Source: Paludisphaera mucosa
Lineage (GTDB): Bacteria > Planctomycetota > Planctomycetia > Isosphaerales > Isosphaeraceae
Length of the DNA stretch: 64,000 bases
Direction: 5' to 3'
Assembly (NCBI RefSeq): GCF_029589435.1
Contig: NZ_JARRAG010000002.1
Span: 620,001 to 684,000 of the forward strand
The translations under genes were made by a program, and so were the position numbers. Of the stretch, positions 34,384 to 43,611 are shown piece by piece. How positions within the stretch are numbered: the stretch's first letter is position 1; the number at the start of each line of letters is the position of its first letter. The notes below the pieces were generated by a model that was not told where the DNA came from, did not search any database, and saw nothing but the letters and a program-made list of their open reading frames with translations.

Positions 34384-34776
34384 TTGGCGCATGACGAGAC
34401 CAACCCGCTGGTCGAGCGGATCGAGCCGATCGCACACGACGCGGGCCAGCTCGTCGAGCTGCATGCGGCGCTGATCAAGAGCGAGTTCCGGCAGGCCGCC
34501 GGCGCGGTCGCCCCGGCGCTGACCTCGATCGGCGCGGGGGCGGGGCTCGCCGCGACGGGCGGGCTGTTCGCCGCGCTCGCCCTGGTCCACGGCCTGCAGC
34601 GGTCGACCCGGCTGCCGCTCTGGGGCTGCTACGGCCTCGTCGGCGGGCTGCTCGGGGCCGCCGGCGCGGGCCTCGCGGCCTCGGGAGTCAAGCGGCTGGG
34701 CGGGATCGACCTCGTCCCGCGCGAGACGATCGCGACGCTGAAGGAGGACCTCGAATGGGCCCTGGGGAAGAAATAA
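34384..34776 (+). CDS. holin superfamily III / YqjE-like membrane protein
   Basis: 130 residues with an N-terminal helix followed by two hydrophobic hairpins (about 47-68 and 80-103) separated by a short basic turn. This is the layout of DUF1469/YqjE and phage-holin superfamily III proteins, which are small inner-membrane proteins often induced in stress. The start is TTG, with GGAGGAGA 6-8 nt upstream; no ATG fits. It follows a sigma-54 promoter and overlaps the next gene by 22 bases. Confidence 0.75.
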   Translation: MAHDETNPLVERIEPIAHDAGQLVELHAALIKSEFRQAAGAVAPALTSIGAGAGLAATGGLFAALALVHGLQRSTRLPLWGCYGLVGGLLGAAGAGLAASGVKRLGGIDLVPRETIATLKEDLEWALGKK

Positions 34777-35423
34777 CCGCATCGCCGACCGAGATCCGGC
34801 AGGCGATCGCGCAGGTCCGGTCCCGGCTCGGGGCGCATCTTCGCGCCCTGGCCTACCCAGCACTTTCCAGCGGGGGCGACGGCCCCGGAGACGTCACGAT
34901 GCCGACCTCGAAGACCCGACCCTCGACCAACGGCTCGGCGAAGGCCGACAAGGCGAAAGCCAAGCCCGCGCCCAAGCTCAAGGGCGAGACCAAGACCAAG
35001 ACCAAGCCGGCCGAATCCAAGCTCAAGCCCAAGGCCGACGGCAAGGCGTCGACGGTCGCGAAGCGGAAGCCTTCCGGCGCCGCCTCGAAACCGGCCCGCA
35101 AGGGCGGCTCCTCGGCGCCGAAGTCGAAGGGGTTGGCGAGCCGCGCGGGCGAGGTGATCGACACCATGGCCGCCGGCGCGGTCGTGGGCGCGGTGAAGGC
35201 CGCTGCGCAGTCGATCGCCCAGGACGAGGCGCAGGCGCTCAAGTCCCGCCGCAAGAAGGCCCCCACGACGGGCGACGTCCTGGCCGAGATGGCCCCCGGC
35301 GCCGCCGTCGGCGCGGTGGCCGGCGCCGCCATGTCGGTGATGCCTGAAGAGATCCAGCATCCCGAGCCGTCGGCGGAAGAGCCCAAGCCCGCCGCGAAGA
35401 AGGCCAAGGCGAAGCGCCGCTGA
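34755..35423 (+). CDS. Lys/Ala-rich protein with DUF3618-like start and histone H1-like middle
   Basis: 222 residues. Residues 10-35 (PTEIRQAIAQVRSRLGAHL) resemble DUF3618, which commonly follows YqjE-like genes. Residues 50-125 are Lys/Ala/Pro/Ser-rich, like H1-type tails that bind DNA. Two similar hydrophobic Ala/Gly helices follow (GEVIDTMAAGAVVGAVKAA and GDVLAEMAPGAAVGAVAGAA). The ATG lies inside the previous gene with AAGGAGG 7 nt upstream, so the pair is coupled. Confidence 0.75.
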   Translation: MGPGEEITASPTEIRQAIAQVRSRLGAHLRALAYPALSSGGDGPGDVTMPTSKTRPSTNGSAKADKAKAKPAPKLKGETKTKTKPAESKLKPKADGKASTVAKRKPSGAASKPARKGGSSAPKSKGLASRAGEVIDTMAAGAVVGAVKAAAQSIAQDEAQALKSRRKKAPTTGDVLAEMAPGAAVGAVAGAAMSVMPEEIQHPEPSAEEPKPAAKKAKAKRR

Positions 35424-35494
35424 GACGTCCCCGCCGATCCCCAGGGCGCGCCGGCGCGGCCGCCCGAGGGGACCGGAGGATCCGCCCTGCGCCC

Positions 35495-36049
35495 CTACCG
35501 CTCCAGCAGGACGACGAGCTCCTCCTGCATGGCCCCCTGGAAGTTCTTGATGTGGGGGAGGCACATGGACTTGGCGACCCAGCCCTTGTGCGCGTAGTGG
35601 TTCAGCGCCTCTTCCAGGCGGGTCAGGTCGAACTTGCCTTCGAAGAACTTGTCGCGCGAGGTCAGGATCTTGTACTCGCGGGCCGTGCCGGAGTGCGCCT
35701 CCGACGTCGGATCCGAAGCGAGGGCCGGCTCGGACGCGGTCGATGGCTCGTGCTGCTCGGCGGCGGCGGCGGCCTGGCCGACGGGCGCGTGATCGGGGGC
35801 GAGCGTCCAGGCCGAGGCGTCCAGGCCCTCGACGGCGATCCCGTCGAACGCCTGGGCCGACGAGGACGCGGCGGACGACGATGACGCGGCGGACGAAGAC
35901 GTCGCCGCCGCGCCGGCCGTCGCGGGGACCTTGGCCGCGGCGGGCACCTGGAAGGCCGTCCCGCACTTCTTGCACTTGATCCGCGCGCCGACCAGGTTGG
36001 GCGGGATCTTGCCACGTTCTCCGCACGTTGGGCAGGTGATCTGGAGCAT
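35495..36049 (-). CDS. zinc-ribbon protein with C-terminal DUF4177 domain
   Basis: 184 residues. Residues 1-32 are a zinc ribbon (CPTCGERGKIP and IKCKKCGTAFQVP). A disordered Ala/Ser stretch follows to about residue 125. The last 60 residues match DUF4177, with EYKILTSRDKFFEGKFD and HYAHKGWVAKSMC. Zinc ribbons of this kind are very common at planctomycete N-termini. Function unknown. Transcribed divergently from the CNNM/CorC gene. Confidence 0.82.
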   Translation of the reverse strand: MLQITCPTCGERGKIPPNLVGARIKCKKCGTAFQVPAAAKVPATAGAAATSSSAASSSSAASSSAQAFDGIAVEGLDASAWTLAPDHAPVGQAAAAAEQHEPSTASEPALASDPTSEAHSGTAREYKILTSRDKFFEGKFDLTRLEEALNHYAHKGWVAKSMCLPHIKNFQGAMQEELVVLLER

Positions 36050-36241
36050 CGTCTCGACTCTCCCGGCGTTGCGAGCCCGGTCCATGTCCGCCACGCGCCC
36101 AACGTAACGCGCGCCGGGGGGCGGTTCCATAAGGGAGTTCGACCCTTCTGGATGGATCGACGATCGGCAGCGACGGGAGCCTCGGTTCTGGTAAGATGAG
36201 GGGCGACGCCGGGGGCCGCCGGAGGCGCGCCGGCCGGACGG

Positions 36242-37531
36242 ATGGACCGCTCCCGAACCGACCTGGATCGCCGAATGACATCGATCGTGGCGCTCGTTTT
36301 GGGGATCGTGGCCCTGCTCGCGGCGGCCGGCCTGTTCTCGCTCCTCGAGGCCGCCCTGGCGTCGTCCCACATGCCGCGGCTGCGCGACCAGGCCGCGCAG
36401 GGGGACCGGGGCGCGAAGGCGGCCCTGGAACTGGCCAGGGATCCCGAGGGCCTCGCGGCGGCCGCCCGGCTGGCCGCGGCGACGGCCCTGACGCTCGCCG
36501 GCGCGGCGGCGGGCGGCCCTGGGCGGCGACGGCGGCTGGGGCGGCTGCCGACGCTGGCGGCGGCCCTGGCGATCGCGGCGGCGGCGGTCCTGGCCGACGC
36601 CGTCCCGCGGGCCCTCGCGGCGGGCCGGCCTGAGTGGTTCGCCGCCCGGCTGGCCCGGGCCATGGGCCTGGCGGCCCGCCTGACGGCCCCGCTCGCCGGA
36701 GGGCTGAGCCGAATCGGCTCCGCGCTGGCGCGGCGGCTGGGCGCGCGGGGGCCCGAGCGGCCGGCGGGGACCGAGCAGAAGATCAAGGAGCTGATGCGCG
36801 AGGGGGCCGAGTCGGGCGCCTTCGACGCGTCGCGGCACGCCATCTTCAAGCGGGTCTTCCGGTTCTGCGACCGCCGCGCGCGGGCCCTGATGACGCCCCG
36901 CGACAAGGTCGTCTGGCTCGACGTCCGCGACTCCCCCGAGGAGATCGCCCGCAAGATCACCCTCAGCCCGCACGCCAGCCTGCCGGTCTGCGACGAGACC
37001 CTCGACAACCTGCTGGGCATGGTCCAGATGAAGGACCTGCTCGCCCGCGGGGCCGAGGGCCAGCCGGTCCGCTTCAAGGGGCTCCTCACCCTGCCCGACT
37101 TCATCTACGAGGGGACCCGCGGCCCCCAGATCCTGGACGTCCTGCGACGGTCGTCCAGCGGCGCGGCCGTCGTGCTCGACGAGTACGGCTCGGTCGTCGG
37201 CGTCATCACCCTGGCCGACGTCCGCGACGCCCTGCTGGGCACGACGGCCGAGAAGGCCGAGGAGGAAGACCCCCGCGCCGTCCAGCGTCCCGACGGCTCC
37301 TGGCTGCTGGACGGCCGGTTCCCGGTCGACGAGTTCGTCGACCTGTTCCAGATCCCCCAGCCCCCGGCGGGCGAGTTCGACACCCTGGGCGGCCTGGTCG
37401 TCACCAAGCTCGGCCGCATCCCCCGCGTCGGCGAGGGCTTCGAAGACCTGGGCCTGCGGTTCGAGGTGGTCGACATGGACGCCAACCGCGTCGACCACGT
37501 CCTCGTCCGCCCGCTCGAATTCCTCTTCTGA
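36242..37531 (+). CDS. CNNM/CBS/CorC-type membrane protein (hemolysin family)
   Basis: 429 residues. An N-terminal hydrophobic region (about 12-130) is followed by a CBS pair (RALMTPRDKVVWLDV to VLDEYGSVVGVITLADV) and a C-terminal CorC_HlyC domain (LLDGRFPVDEFVDLFQIP to VDHVLVRPLEF). The family takes part in magnesium or cobalt efflux. The membrane part is Ala-rich, holds an Arg-rich insertion (GPGRRRRLGRLP) and seems shorter than the usual DUF21 domain. The start may also be the ATG at 36275. Confidence 0.88.
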   Translation: MDRSRTDLDRRMTSIVALVLGIVALLAAAGLFSLLEAALASSHMPRLRDQAAQGDRGAKAALELARDPEGLAAAARLAAATALTLAGAAAGGPGRRRRLGRLPTLAAALAIAAAAVLADAVPRALAAGRPEWFAARLARAMGLAARLTAPLAGGLSRIGSALARRLGARGPERPAGTEQKIKELMREGAESGAFDASRHAIFKRVFRFCDRRARALMTPRDKVVWLDVRDSPEEIARKITLSPHASLPVCDETLDNLLGMVQMKDLLARGAEGQPVRFKGLLTLPDFIYEGTRGPQILDVLRRSSSGAAVVLDEYGSVVGVITLADVRDALLGTTAEKAEEEDPRAVQRPDGSWLLDGRFPVDEFVDLFQIPQPPAGEFDTLGGLVVTKLGRIPRVGEGFEDLGLRFEVVDMDANRVDHVLVRPLEFLF

Positions 37532-37634
37532 GGACGCCCGAGCCGGCCGACCGGCGACTTCCCGAGGCCCCGACCGCCTGCTAGACTGCCCGGCGGTCCC
37601 TCCCCCCGTCACCCGAGCCGAAAGAGAGTCGCCG

Positions 37635-38573
37635 ATGAATCGCCCGCACCTCGCCTGGGCCCTCGCCTCGTGCTGGATCTGCGCCGGGCCGCCGGCCGCG
37701 GCGGTCGCCGAGGAGGCGCCGAATTACACCCGGACCGAGGACGTCGTCTACGGCCGGAAGCACGGCATGGCGCTGACGATGGACGTCTTCACGCCCAAGG
37801 CCGGCGCGAACGGCGCGGGGATCGTCTGGATGGTGAGCGGCGGCTGGTACTCGGCCCACGAGGCGATCAACGCGGGCTCGATCGCCGAGTTCCTCAAGCG
37901 GGGCTACACGGTCTTCGCCGTGGTCCACGGCAGCCAGCCCAAGTTCACGATCCCCGAGGTCGTCGAGGACGTCAACCGCGCGGTGCGGTACATCCGGTTC
38001 CACGCGGCCGACTACCACGTCGACCCGAACCGCCTGGGCGTCACCGGGGCCTCGGCCGGCGGCCACCTCTCGCTGATGCTGGGGACGGCCGGGGCGCTGG
38101 GGAACCCCATCGCCAAGGACCTGGTCGACCGCGATTCGAGCCGGGTCCAGGCCGTCGCCTGCTACTTCCCGCCGACCGACTTCTTCAACTACGGCAAGCC
38201 GGGCGAGAACGCCCTGGGCCGGGGCGTCCTGCAGGGCTTCAAGGCCCCGTTCGACTTCAACGCCCTGGACCCCAAGGACAAGGTCTACCGGCCGATCGCC
38301 GACGAGGGGATGCGCGACGCCATCGGCCGCCAGATCTGCCCGATCACGCACGTCTCGGCCGACGACCCGCCGACCCTCATCATCCACGGCGACGCCGACC
38401 AGCTCGTGCCGATCCAGCAGGCCGAGTCGATCGTCGAGAAGCTCAAGGAGAAGGGCGTCGAGGCGAAGCTGGTCGTCAAGAAGGGCGCGAGCCACGGCTG
38501 GCCCGACATGGCCAAGGATAACGTCGTCCTGGCCGACTGGTTCGACGAGCACCTGAAGCCGAAGTCCCCCTGA
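37635..38573 (+). CDS. secreted alpha/beta hydrolase (BD-FAE/esterase type)
   Basis: 312 residues with a signal peptide (LAWALASCWICAGPPAAAVA). The esterase fold shows IVWMVSGGWYS for the oxyanion region, GVTGASAGGHLSLM with the nucleophile serine, and IIHGDADQLVPIQQ plus ASHGWPDM for the catalytic Asp and His. Related secreted enzymes remove acetyl or feruloyl groups from polysaccharides, which suits planctomycete glycan use; the exact substrate is inferred. Confidence 0.87.
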   Translation: MNRPHLAWALASCWICAGPPAAAVAEEAPNYTRTEDVVYGRKHGMALTMDVFTPKAGANGAGIVWMVSGGWYSAHEAINAGSIAEFLKRGYTVFAVVHGSQPKFTIPEVVEDVNRAVRYIRFHAADYHVDPNRLGVTGASAGGHLSLMLGTAGALGNPIAKDLVDRDSSRVQAVACYFPPTDFFNYGKPGENALGRGVLQGFKAPFDFNALDPKDKVYRPIADEGMRDAIGRQICPITHVSADDPPTLIIHGDADQLVPIQQAESIVEKLKEKGVEAKLVVKKGASHGWPDMAKDNVVLADWFDEHLKPKSP

Positions 38574-38635
38574 CGCCCCGGGCCGAGACCGTCACGGCCT
38601 CCGCCCTTCGCGGGCGAGGCCCGTGGCGGGCGGGC

Positions 38636-39214
38636 TCAGCCCGCGCGGTTCGACTGGCCGGCGCGACGCATCCGCTTGCGGGCCTTGGCCAGGATCGGGC
38701 CGACCGAGTTCTCGGAGATGCCGAGCTGCTTGCCGATCTGGCGGTAGTTCATGTACTTGAGGTGGTACAGGCGGACCACCTCGGCCTCCTTCTCGGGAAG
38801 CTCGTCGAGGATCCGCTCGACCTCCTCGGCGGTGGCGATGGCCTCGGCCTCGCCCGAGAGGTCGCTGACGGTCTCGCGGTGGGCGTTGGAGTGGCCCAGC
38901 TCGGCCTCGCGCTGGCGGCGGATGATCTCGCGGACGCAGATCCGCCGGACGATGACCGTCAGGTAGGTGGGGAGCGAGCTGAGGCCCTTGTAGCGTCGGA
39001 GGACGTCGTAGTCGTCGTCGACGATCGCCAGCAGGACCTCGGCGGCGATGTCCTCCGTGTCGGCCGGGCTCAGCAGCCGGCTCCGCGAATGCGCGACGTG
39101 ATGGATGACGTGGTAGATCAGGCCCAGGTACCGATCCACGAAGTCGTTCCAGGCGCCCGGCTCCTTCCCCAGGCACCGGTCGATGAGCTTACGATCAAGA
39201 TCGCTCAGGGGCAC
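38636..39214 (-). CDS. ECF-type sigma-70 family RNA polymerase sigma factor
   Basis: 192 residues with region 2 (RYLGLIYHVIHHVAHS to DTEDIAAEVLLAIV, then SLPTYLTVIVRRI) and region 4 (LPEKEAEVVRLYHLKYMN, with helix-turn-helix QIGKQLGISENSVGPIL). The start is GTG with GGAGG 10 nt upstream. No anti-sigma factor gene is adjacent, so its control is unclear. It converges with the esterase gene. Confidence 0.9.
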   Translation of the reverse strand: MPLSDLDRKLIDRCLGKEPGAWNDFVDRYLGLIYHVIHHVAHSRSRLLSPADTEDIAAEVLLAIVDDDYDVLRRYKGLSSLPTYLTVIVRRICVREIIRRQREAELGHSNAHRETVSDLSGEAEAIATAEEVERILDELPEKEAEVVRLYHLKYMNYRQIGKQLGISENSVGPILAKARKRMRRAGQSNRAG

Positions 39215-40439
39215 GGGGACGCCTCCTCAAGAGGGAAGCAGGCGCTCGACGGGTCGAACGGGACGCACGCCCAAACTCAAAGCCGATACAGAATTGCTGC
39301 AATTGTAGCACAAGCCGCGAGGACGGCAATCCGCCCGCACGCCGGATTTGGCCGCGAGTCTGCCGGTTCCGACGCCTACAACCGTTCCAGCCGATTCGAT
39401 CTCGTCGGCGGCCCGCTCGGGATACGACCGGGCGCAGAAGCTCGAACGGCGCGATTCGTCGGCCGTGACGCGGCCGACGCCCTTCCAGGTCGGGGACTTG
39501 CAGACCCAAGCGGGATTCCCGCCGCACGCCCCGATCACCCTCTCCCGAAGGAAGCCGCCTGCGATCAGGCATCCCCCGCCGAAAGGGCGCCTCCGCCCCC
39601 CGAGGTCGTCGATCCCTACAGACATGACGGCAGGTCGCCCATCCTCCGCCGCGACCCCGGGGCCGACCGACTCCCACCCCGTCGCCGCCCGCCGAACGGT
39701 CGGAAAGCCGGGGGCCAGGCGCCGGCCCGGGATCGAGGCCGGGCTCTGTCGATGGAAAAAATCATCGCCCGGCGGCCGATGTTGCGAATTATCGACAATG
39801 CATCGCCCATCTCAATTGATGCTTCGTTGACTTATGTCACCACACCTCGATCTCAATTGTATTTCGCCTGGCCATGGACTAAAAGCGTACATCTCGACCA
39901 GGCGGCCCGTTCCTCGACACGTTTTTCGGAACGCAGGTTGACGGAGACGGGAGTGGTCGAGGTCGCTTGCTCGTGGCGAGGCCGGGTTTCTTATCTTTCC
40001 TTGACGGACCGGCGGCGTCCGGAGGGGTTCACGCTCGAACTCCCCGGCGGCGACGGCCGCAGCACGCCTCTGGAGGCCATGTTCGGGGCTCGCGCGGTCG
40101 GATTTGCGAGCGTCGGCAGAGCGGAACCACCCCGAAGCGGACACGCCGTCGGGGCGTCGGGCGTCGACTCTCGCCTGGAGTCCTCACGGCGCAGGACTCC
40201 TCGAGAAGAGAACGAAAAACACGTCTCCGCCGGGCCTTCGCAGCGTGACGGCCCCGGAACCTCGCCTTCGACGCGACGCGTCGAACGGGCCCCTCGTCAT
40301 TCAAGTCCTCTCCCGGGACCCCGCGCGCCGTGATCCAGGCCGAGCGCCCCCGGATGGGATCGAGCGGCGTCTCCGCCCGATCCGCAGAGGAGTTCGAGGT
40401 CCTTTCGATTCATCCAGGATTTTGCAACCAGGAGGCAAC
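39215..40439. other. 1.2-kb stretch without a convincing gene
   Basis: Upstream of the sigma-factor gene (minus) and the PEP-CTERM gene (plus). It is AT-richer than neighbours around 39770-39900. A perfect palindrome, AATTGC-T-GCAATT, lies at 39292-39304, 78 bases upstream of the sigma-factor start, and the motif TCTCAATTG occurs twice (near 39810 and 39850). Open frames present are Arg/Ser/Pro-rich with no recognisable domain. It may hold regulatory sequence or fully decayed genes. Confidence 0.6.
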
Positions 40440-41132
40440 ATGACGAGACGTTTCGTTTTCGGTCTGGCCGCAGGGCTGCTGGCGCTGGGCTTGGGCTCGT
40501 TCGAGACCCGGGCCGGCCTGATCCCCCTGCCTTCGAGCCTGGCGACCCTCGAGGTCGCCGGCAATTTCGCGGACGTCGCCAACCTGAGGTTCTCCGACTT
40601 CACCTACTCGGTGTCGCCCATAGCCACGCCTCCCGCGGCCGGCGGCGTCACGGTGAACGCCTTCACGAGCGTCCCCGGAGAGCCCGGCATCTCGTTCAAC
40701 GGGGCGTTCTTCGCCGCCGCGAATACGATCGTCGACTACGCCATCACGTACATCGTGACGACGACCGACGGCAGCCTCATCAGCGATGCCTACCTGTCGC
40801 TCAGCGGCTTCGCCAACTTCGGCGGCGACGGCCGCGTGGCGATCGGCGAGACGATCTACGACACGGTCGGCAACGTGATCAGCGAGGTCCCCTTCAGCGT
40901 CTTCACGCCGGGCATGACGGTGGACACGACCTTGTTGCTGCCTCCGCAACGGACGATCGTCGTCCACAAGGACATCACCGTGTTCGGCGGCAGCGAGGGC
41001 GCCGTCTTCTCCTTCGCCAACCAGGGCTTCTCGACGACCAGCGTGCCCGAGCCGGGGTCGATGGCCCTCCTGGGGATCGGCCTCATCGGCCTGCTCGCCG
41101 CCCGGCGGCGTCTCCGCCCCGCCTCCGCCTGA
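40440..41132 (+). CDS. PEP-CTERM sorted surface protein
   Basis: 230 residues: signal peptide (FVFGLAAGLLALGLGSFETRA), a beta-rich mature domain without known relatives, and a C-terminal exosortase signal VPEPGSMALLGIGLIGLLAA followed by RRR. Such proteins are cut and processed by an exosortase, then retained in or released from the envelope. The ATG has AGGAGGC 5 nt upstream, and a perfect terminator follows. No exosortase is in the window. Confidence 0.88.
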   Translation: MTRRFVFGLAAGLLALGLGSFETRAGLIPLPSSLATLEVAGNFADVANLRFSDFTYSVSPIATPPAAGGVTVNAFTSVPGEPGISFNGAFFAAANTIVDYAITYIVTTTDGSLISDAYLSLSGFANFGGDGRVAIGETIYDTVGNVISEVPFSVFTPGMTVDTTLLLPPQRTIVVHKDITVFGGSEGAVFSFANQGFSTTSVPEPGSMALLGIGLIGLLAARRRLRPASA

Positions 41133-41174
41133 TCGAACGGTCGGCCTGAGGCGAATCCAGGCCCGCATCCCGCG

Positions 41175-41214
41175 ACGGCGGCCGTCTTCATGGAGACGGC
41201 CGCCGTTCGTTCTT
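41175..41214 (+). terminator. intrinsic terminator after the first PEP-CTERM gene
   Basis: ACGGCGGCCGTCT and its exact complement form a 13-bp stem with a 6-nt loop (TCATGG), followed by TCGTTCTT, 43 nt after the stop at 41132. Confidence 0.85.
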
Positions 41215-41499
41215 GGCCCGGGCGTGGTCCTTCGGATCCTGCTCCGACCTTTCTTCCGGCCGGCCGCTGCGCCGTCGCGCCGGCGTTTCCGCCTTCTGGA
41301 ATCCGGCCGATCTGGTAAAATCCCCGATCTGGTCGGGATCGGAGCGGAGACGCCGGGGGACGGCGTCGGCGAGGGTCGCCTTCGGGACGGCCCTCGACCG
41401 ATAGAATCTCCCAGGGGGCGTCTTCCTCGCGCCGGGCTCGTTTCGTGCGAGTCGGCGCGGTCTCGGCGACGGTCTGGGGAATCTCTGCGAGGTCCGGCC

Positions 41500-41964
41500 T
41501 TGGAAGATCAGAAAGCCCGCCCCAAAATCGTGATCGCCGACGACAACGCCCAGAACGTCGAGCTGCTGGAAGCGTACCTCAGCGACGTCGACTGCGACAT
41601 GCGCACGGCCCGCGACGGCGAGGAGACGCTCCAGGTCGTCGACGAGTTCAAGCCCGACCTGCTCCTGCTCGACGTCATGATGCCCCGGCTCTCGGGCTTC
41701 GAGGTCTGCCGCAAGCTCCGCTCCAACCCCGAGACCAAGGACCTCCTCATCCTCATGGTCACGGCGCTCAACGAGGCCGCCGACTTCGAGCGCGGGGTGC
41801 AGGCCGGGACGGACGACTTCCTGACGAAGCCGGTCAACAAGGTCGAGCTGCTCTGCCGGATCCGCAGCCTCCTGCGGGTCCGCCACCTGGAGAACCAGCT
41901 CGAACGGACGCTGGCCTACCTCGCCGAGTTCGAGTCCGCCAGCCGGGCGACCGAAGGCCCATGA
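41500..41964 (+). CDS. single-domain response regulator (CheY-like)
   Basis: 154 residues: an intact receiver domain with IADDN, phospho-acceptor aspartate in LLLLDVMMPRLSG, and TKPVNK, followed by a short helical tail but no DNA-binding or output domain. The start is TTG (in-frame ATGs come too late), with CGAGG upstream. The stop overlaps the ATG of the methyltransferase gene (ATGA), so they are co-translated. No partner kinase is adjacent. Confidence 0.87.
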   Translation: MEDQKARPKIVIADDNAQNVELLEAYLSDVDCDMRTARDGEETLQVVDEFKPDLLLLDVMMPRLSGFEVCRKLRSNPETKDLLILMVTALNEAADFERGVQAGTDDFLTKPVNKVELLCRIRSLLRVRHLENQLERTLAYLAEFESASRATEGP

Positions 41965-43166
41965 CCGCGCCTTCGCCGGCCCCGGCGAAGGTCGTCCTCA
42001 AGCCGAAGCGGGCGCGGCCGCTGTTCGCCGGCCACCCCTGGGTCTTCGCCCAGTCGATCGGCCGCATCGACGGCTCGCCCGAGCCCGGCGACGAGGTCGT
42101 CGTCGTCAGCCACGAGGGGGCCTTCGTGGCGCGCGGGCTGTACAACCCGGCGAGCGCCATCCGGGTGCGGCTCTACCGCTGGGACGACGCGCCGCTCGAC
42201 GCCCCCTTCTGGGCCGCGCGGCTGGAGTCCGCCGTCCGCCTCCGCCGCGACGTCCTCAAGCTCGACGCCGGCAACTCGGCCTACCGCCTGGTCTTCAGCG
42301 AGGGCGACGCCCTCTCGGGCCTGACCGTCGACCGCTACGACCGCTGGCTCGTCGTCCTCTTCTCCAGCCTGGCCCTGCTCCGCCGGCGGGACGCCATTTT
42401 GGACGCCCTCCGCGAGCTGACCGCCGCCGAGGGGATCCTCGCCCGGCCCGACCGCGCCGTGGCGAAGGAGGAAGGGCTCGACGTCGGCGACGTCCGGATC
42501 GTCGGCACGCTCCCCGATGCGATCACGGTCGTCGAGAACGGCCTGTCCTACCAGGTCGACGTCCTGCAAGGCCAGAAGACCGGCTTCTACTGCGACCAGC
42601 GCGACAACCGCCGGGCCGTCGCCCGCTACTGCGAGGGCAAGCGGGTCCTCGACCTCTTCAGCTTCACCGGCGGCTTCGCCCTCAACGCGGCGAGACACGG
42701 CGGGGCCGCGAGCGTGCTGGCCGTCGACAGCTCGGCCCCCGCGCTGGCCGCGGCCCGCGCCAACGCCCGCATCAACGCGATCGCGAACGTCGATTTCGAG
42801 CAGGGCGACGTCCCCAGGGTCCTCGAACGCCTGCGCGCCGCCGGCGAGCGGTTCGACGTCGTGATCTGCGACCCCCCCAAGTACGCCGGCCACGCCCGCG
42901 ACCTGGCCCCGGCCCTGGGCGCGTACGCCCGGCTCAACCGCGCGGCGGTCGGCGTCCTGGCGGCCGACGGCGTCCTCGCCACCTGCTCCTGCTCGGGCCT
43001 CGTCGACCGCAACGCCTTCCGCGACGTTTTGGCCGACGTCGCCGAGCAGGCCCGCCGCCCCGTCCAGATCCTCGAACAGCGCGGCCAGGGGGCCGACCAC
43101 CCCGTCGCGGCCCCCTGCCCCGAGACCGACTACCTCAAGTGCTTCATCGCCCGAGTCGGCGGCTGA
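41961..43166 (+). CDS. class I SAM-dependent rRNA methyltransferase (RlmI/RlmK-like)
   Basis: 401 residues. The N-terminal PUA-like domain begins VVLKPKRARPLFAGHPWVF. The EEHEE-type linker is followed by the Rossmann methyltransferase: VLDLFSFTGGFALNAARHGG binds S-adenosylmethionine and ICDPPKYAG is motif IV; CSCSG near the end fits m5C-type enzymes. Members modify a cytosine of 23S rRNA. The start overlaps the response-regulator stop by four bases. Confidence 0.9.
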   Translation: MTAPSPAPAKVVLKPKRARPLFAGHPWVFAQSIGRIDGSPEPGDEVVVVSHEGAFVARGLYNPASAIRVRLYRWDDAPLDAPFWAARLESAVRLRRDVLKLDAGNSAYRLVFSEGDALSGLTVDRYDRWLVVLFSSLALLRRRDAILDALRELTAAEGILARPDRAVAKEEGLDVGDVRIVGTLPDAITVVENGLSYQVDVLQGQKTGFYCDQRDNRRAVARYCEGKRVLDLFSFTGGFALNAARHGGAASVLAVDSSAPALAAARANARINAIANVDFEQGDVPRVLERLRAAGERFDVVICDPPKYAGHARDLAPALGAYARLNRAAVGVLAADGVLATCSCSGLVDRNAFRDVLADVAEQARRPVQILEQRGQGADHPVAAPCPETDYLKCFIARVGG

Positions 43167-43611
43167 CCGGGGCCCAGCCGGAATTCGGCTTCGAATCGGG
43201 TCCGGTCTGGGTTCGCTTCGGGTTCGCTCGCGCCCGCCGTCGACCGTCTATTTCGATGTAAGCTCTTGCCGCATAGGCCGTTTTGGTCGAATTCGCCGCT
43301 CCGAAGTTTGGCTTCGCTCGTCGATTTTCGAATCATCGTTTCGCCTCGCATCGGCCGCGGCCCCCGGAACTTCGATCATCTCGTCGCGTAGCATCCCTTG
43401 TCGAAAGAATGGTACAAAGGCGACGATTACCGAGACCCTTTGCGGGTTTTCCTCGGGGGACGTCTTCCCCGTCGCGAGGGAAGCCGTCCGCGAGCGGGCG
43501 GCGAGGAGCGGTCGTCGCCGATTTCGCTTGCACTCCGAAGCTGCTCGGAGATACTGGAATCGCGGGGCGCGGCCTGGGTCGGGCCGGAGGATCTGGGGCG
43601 GGGGTGAGCGG
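43167..43611. other. intergenic stretch, 445 bases
   Basis: Nothing gene-like on either strand. It includes an AT-richer segment (43255-43430) and probably the promoter of the M48 peptidase gene; no convincing -35/-10 pair was identified. Confidence 0.5.

Noticed and set aside
39751..40333. possible plus-strand protein starting MEKIIARRPML
   Set aside because: Composition changes to Arg/Ser/Pro without a domain, no ribosome site, and it runs to a position without neighbours; left as noncoding.
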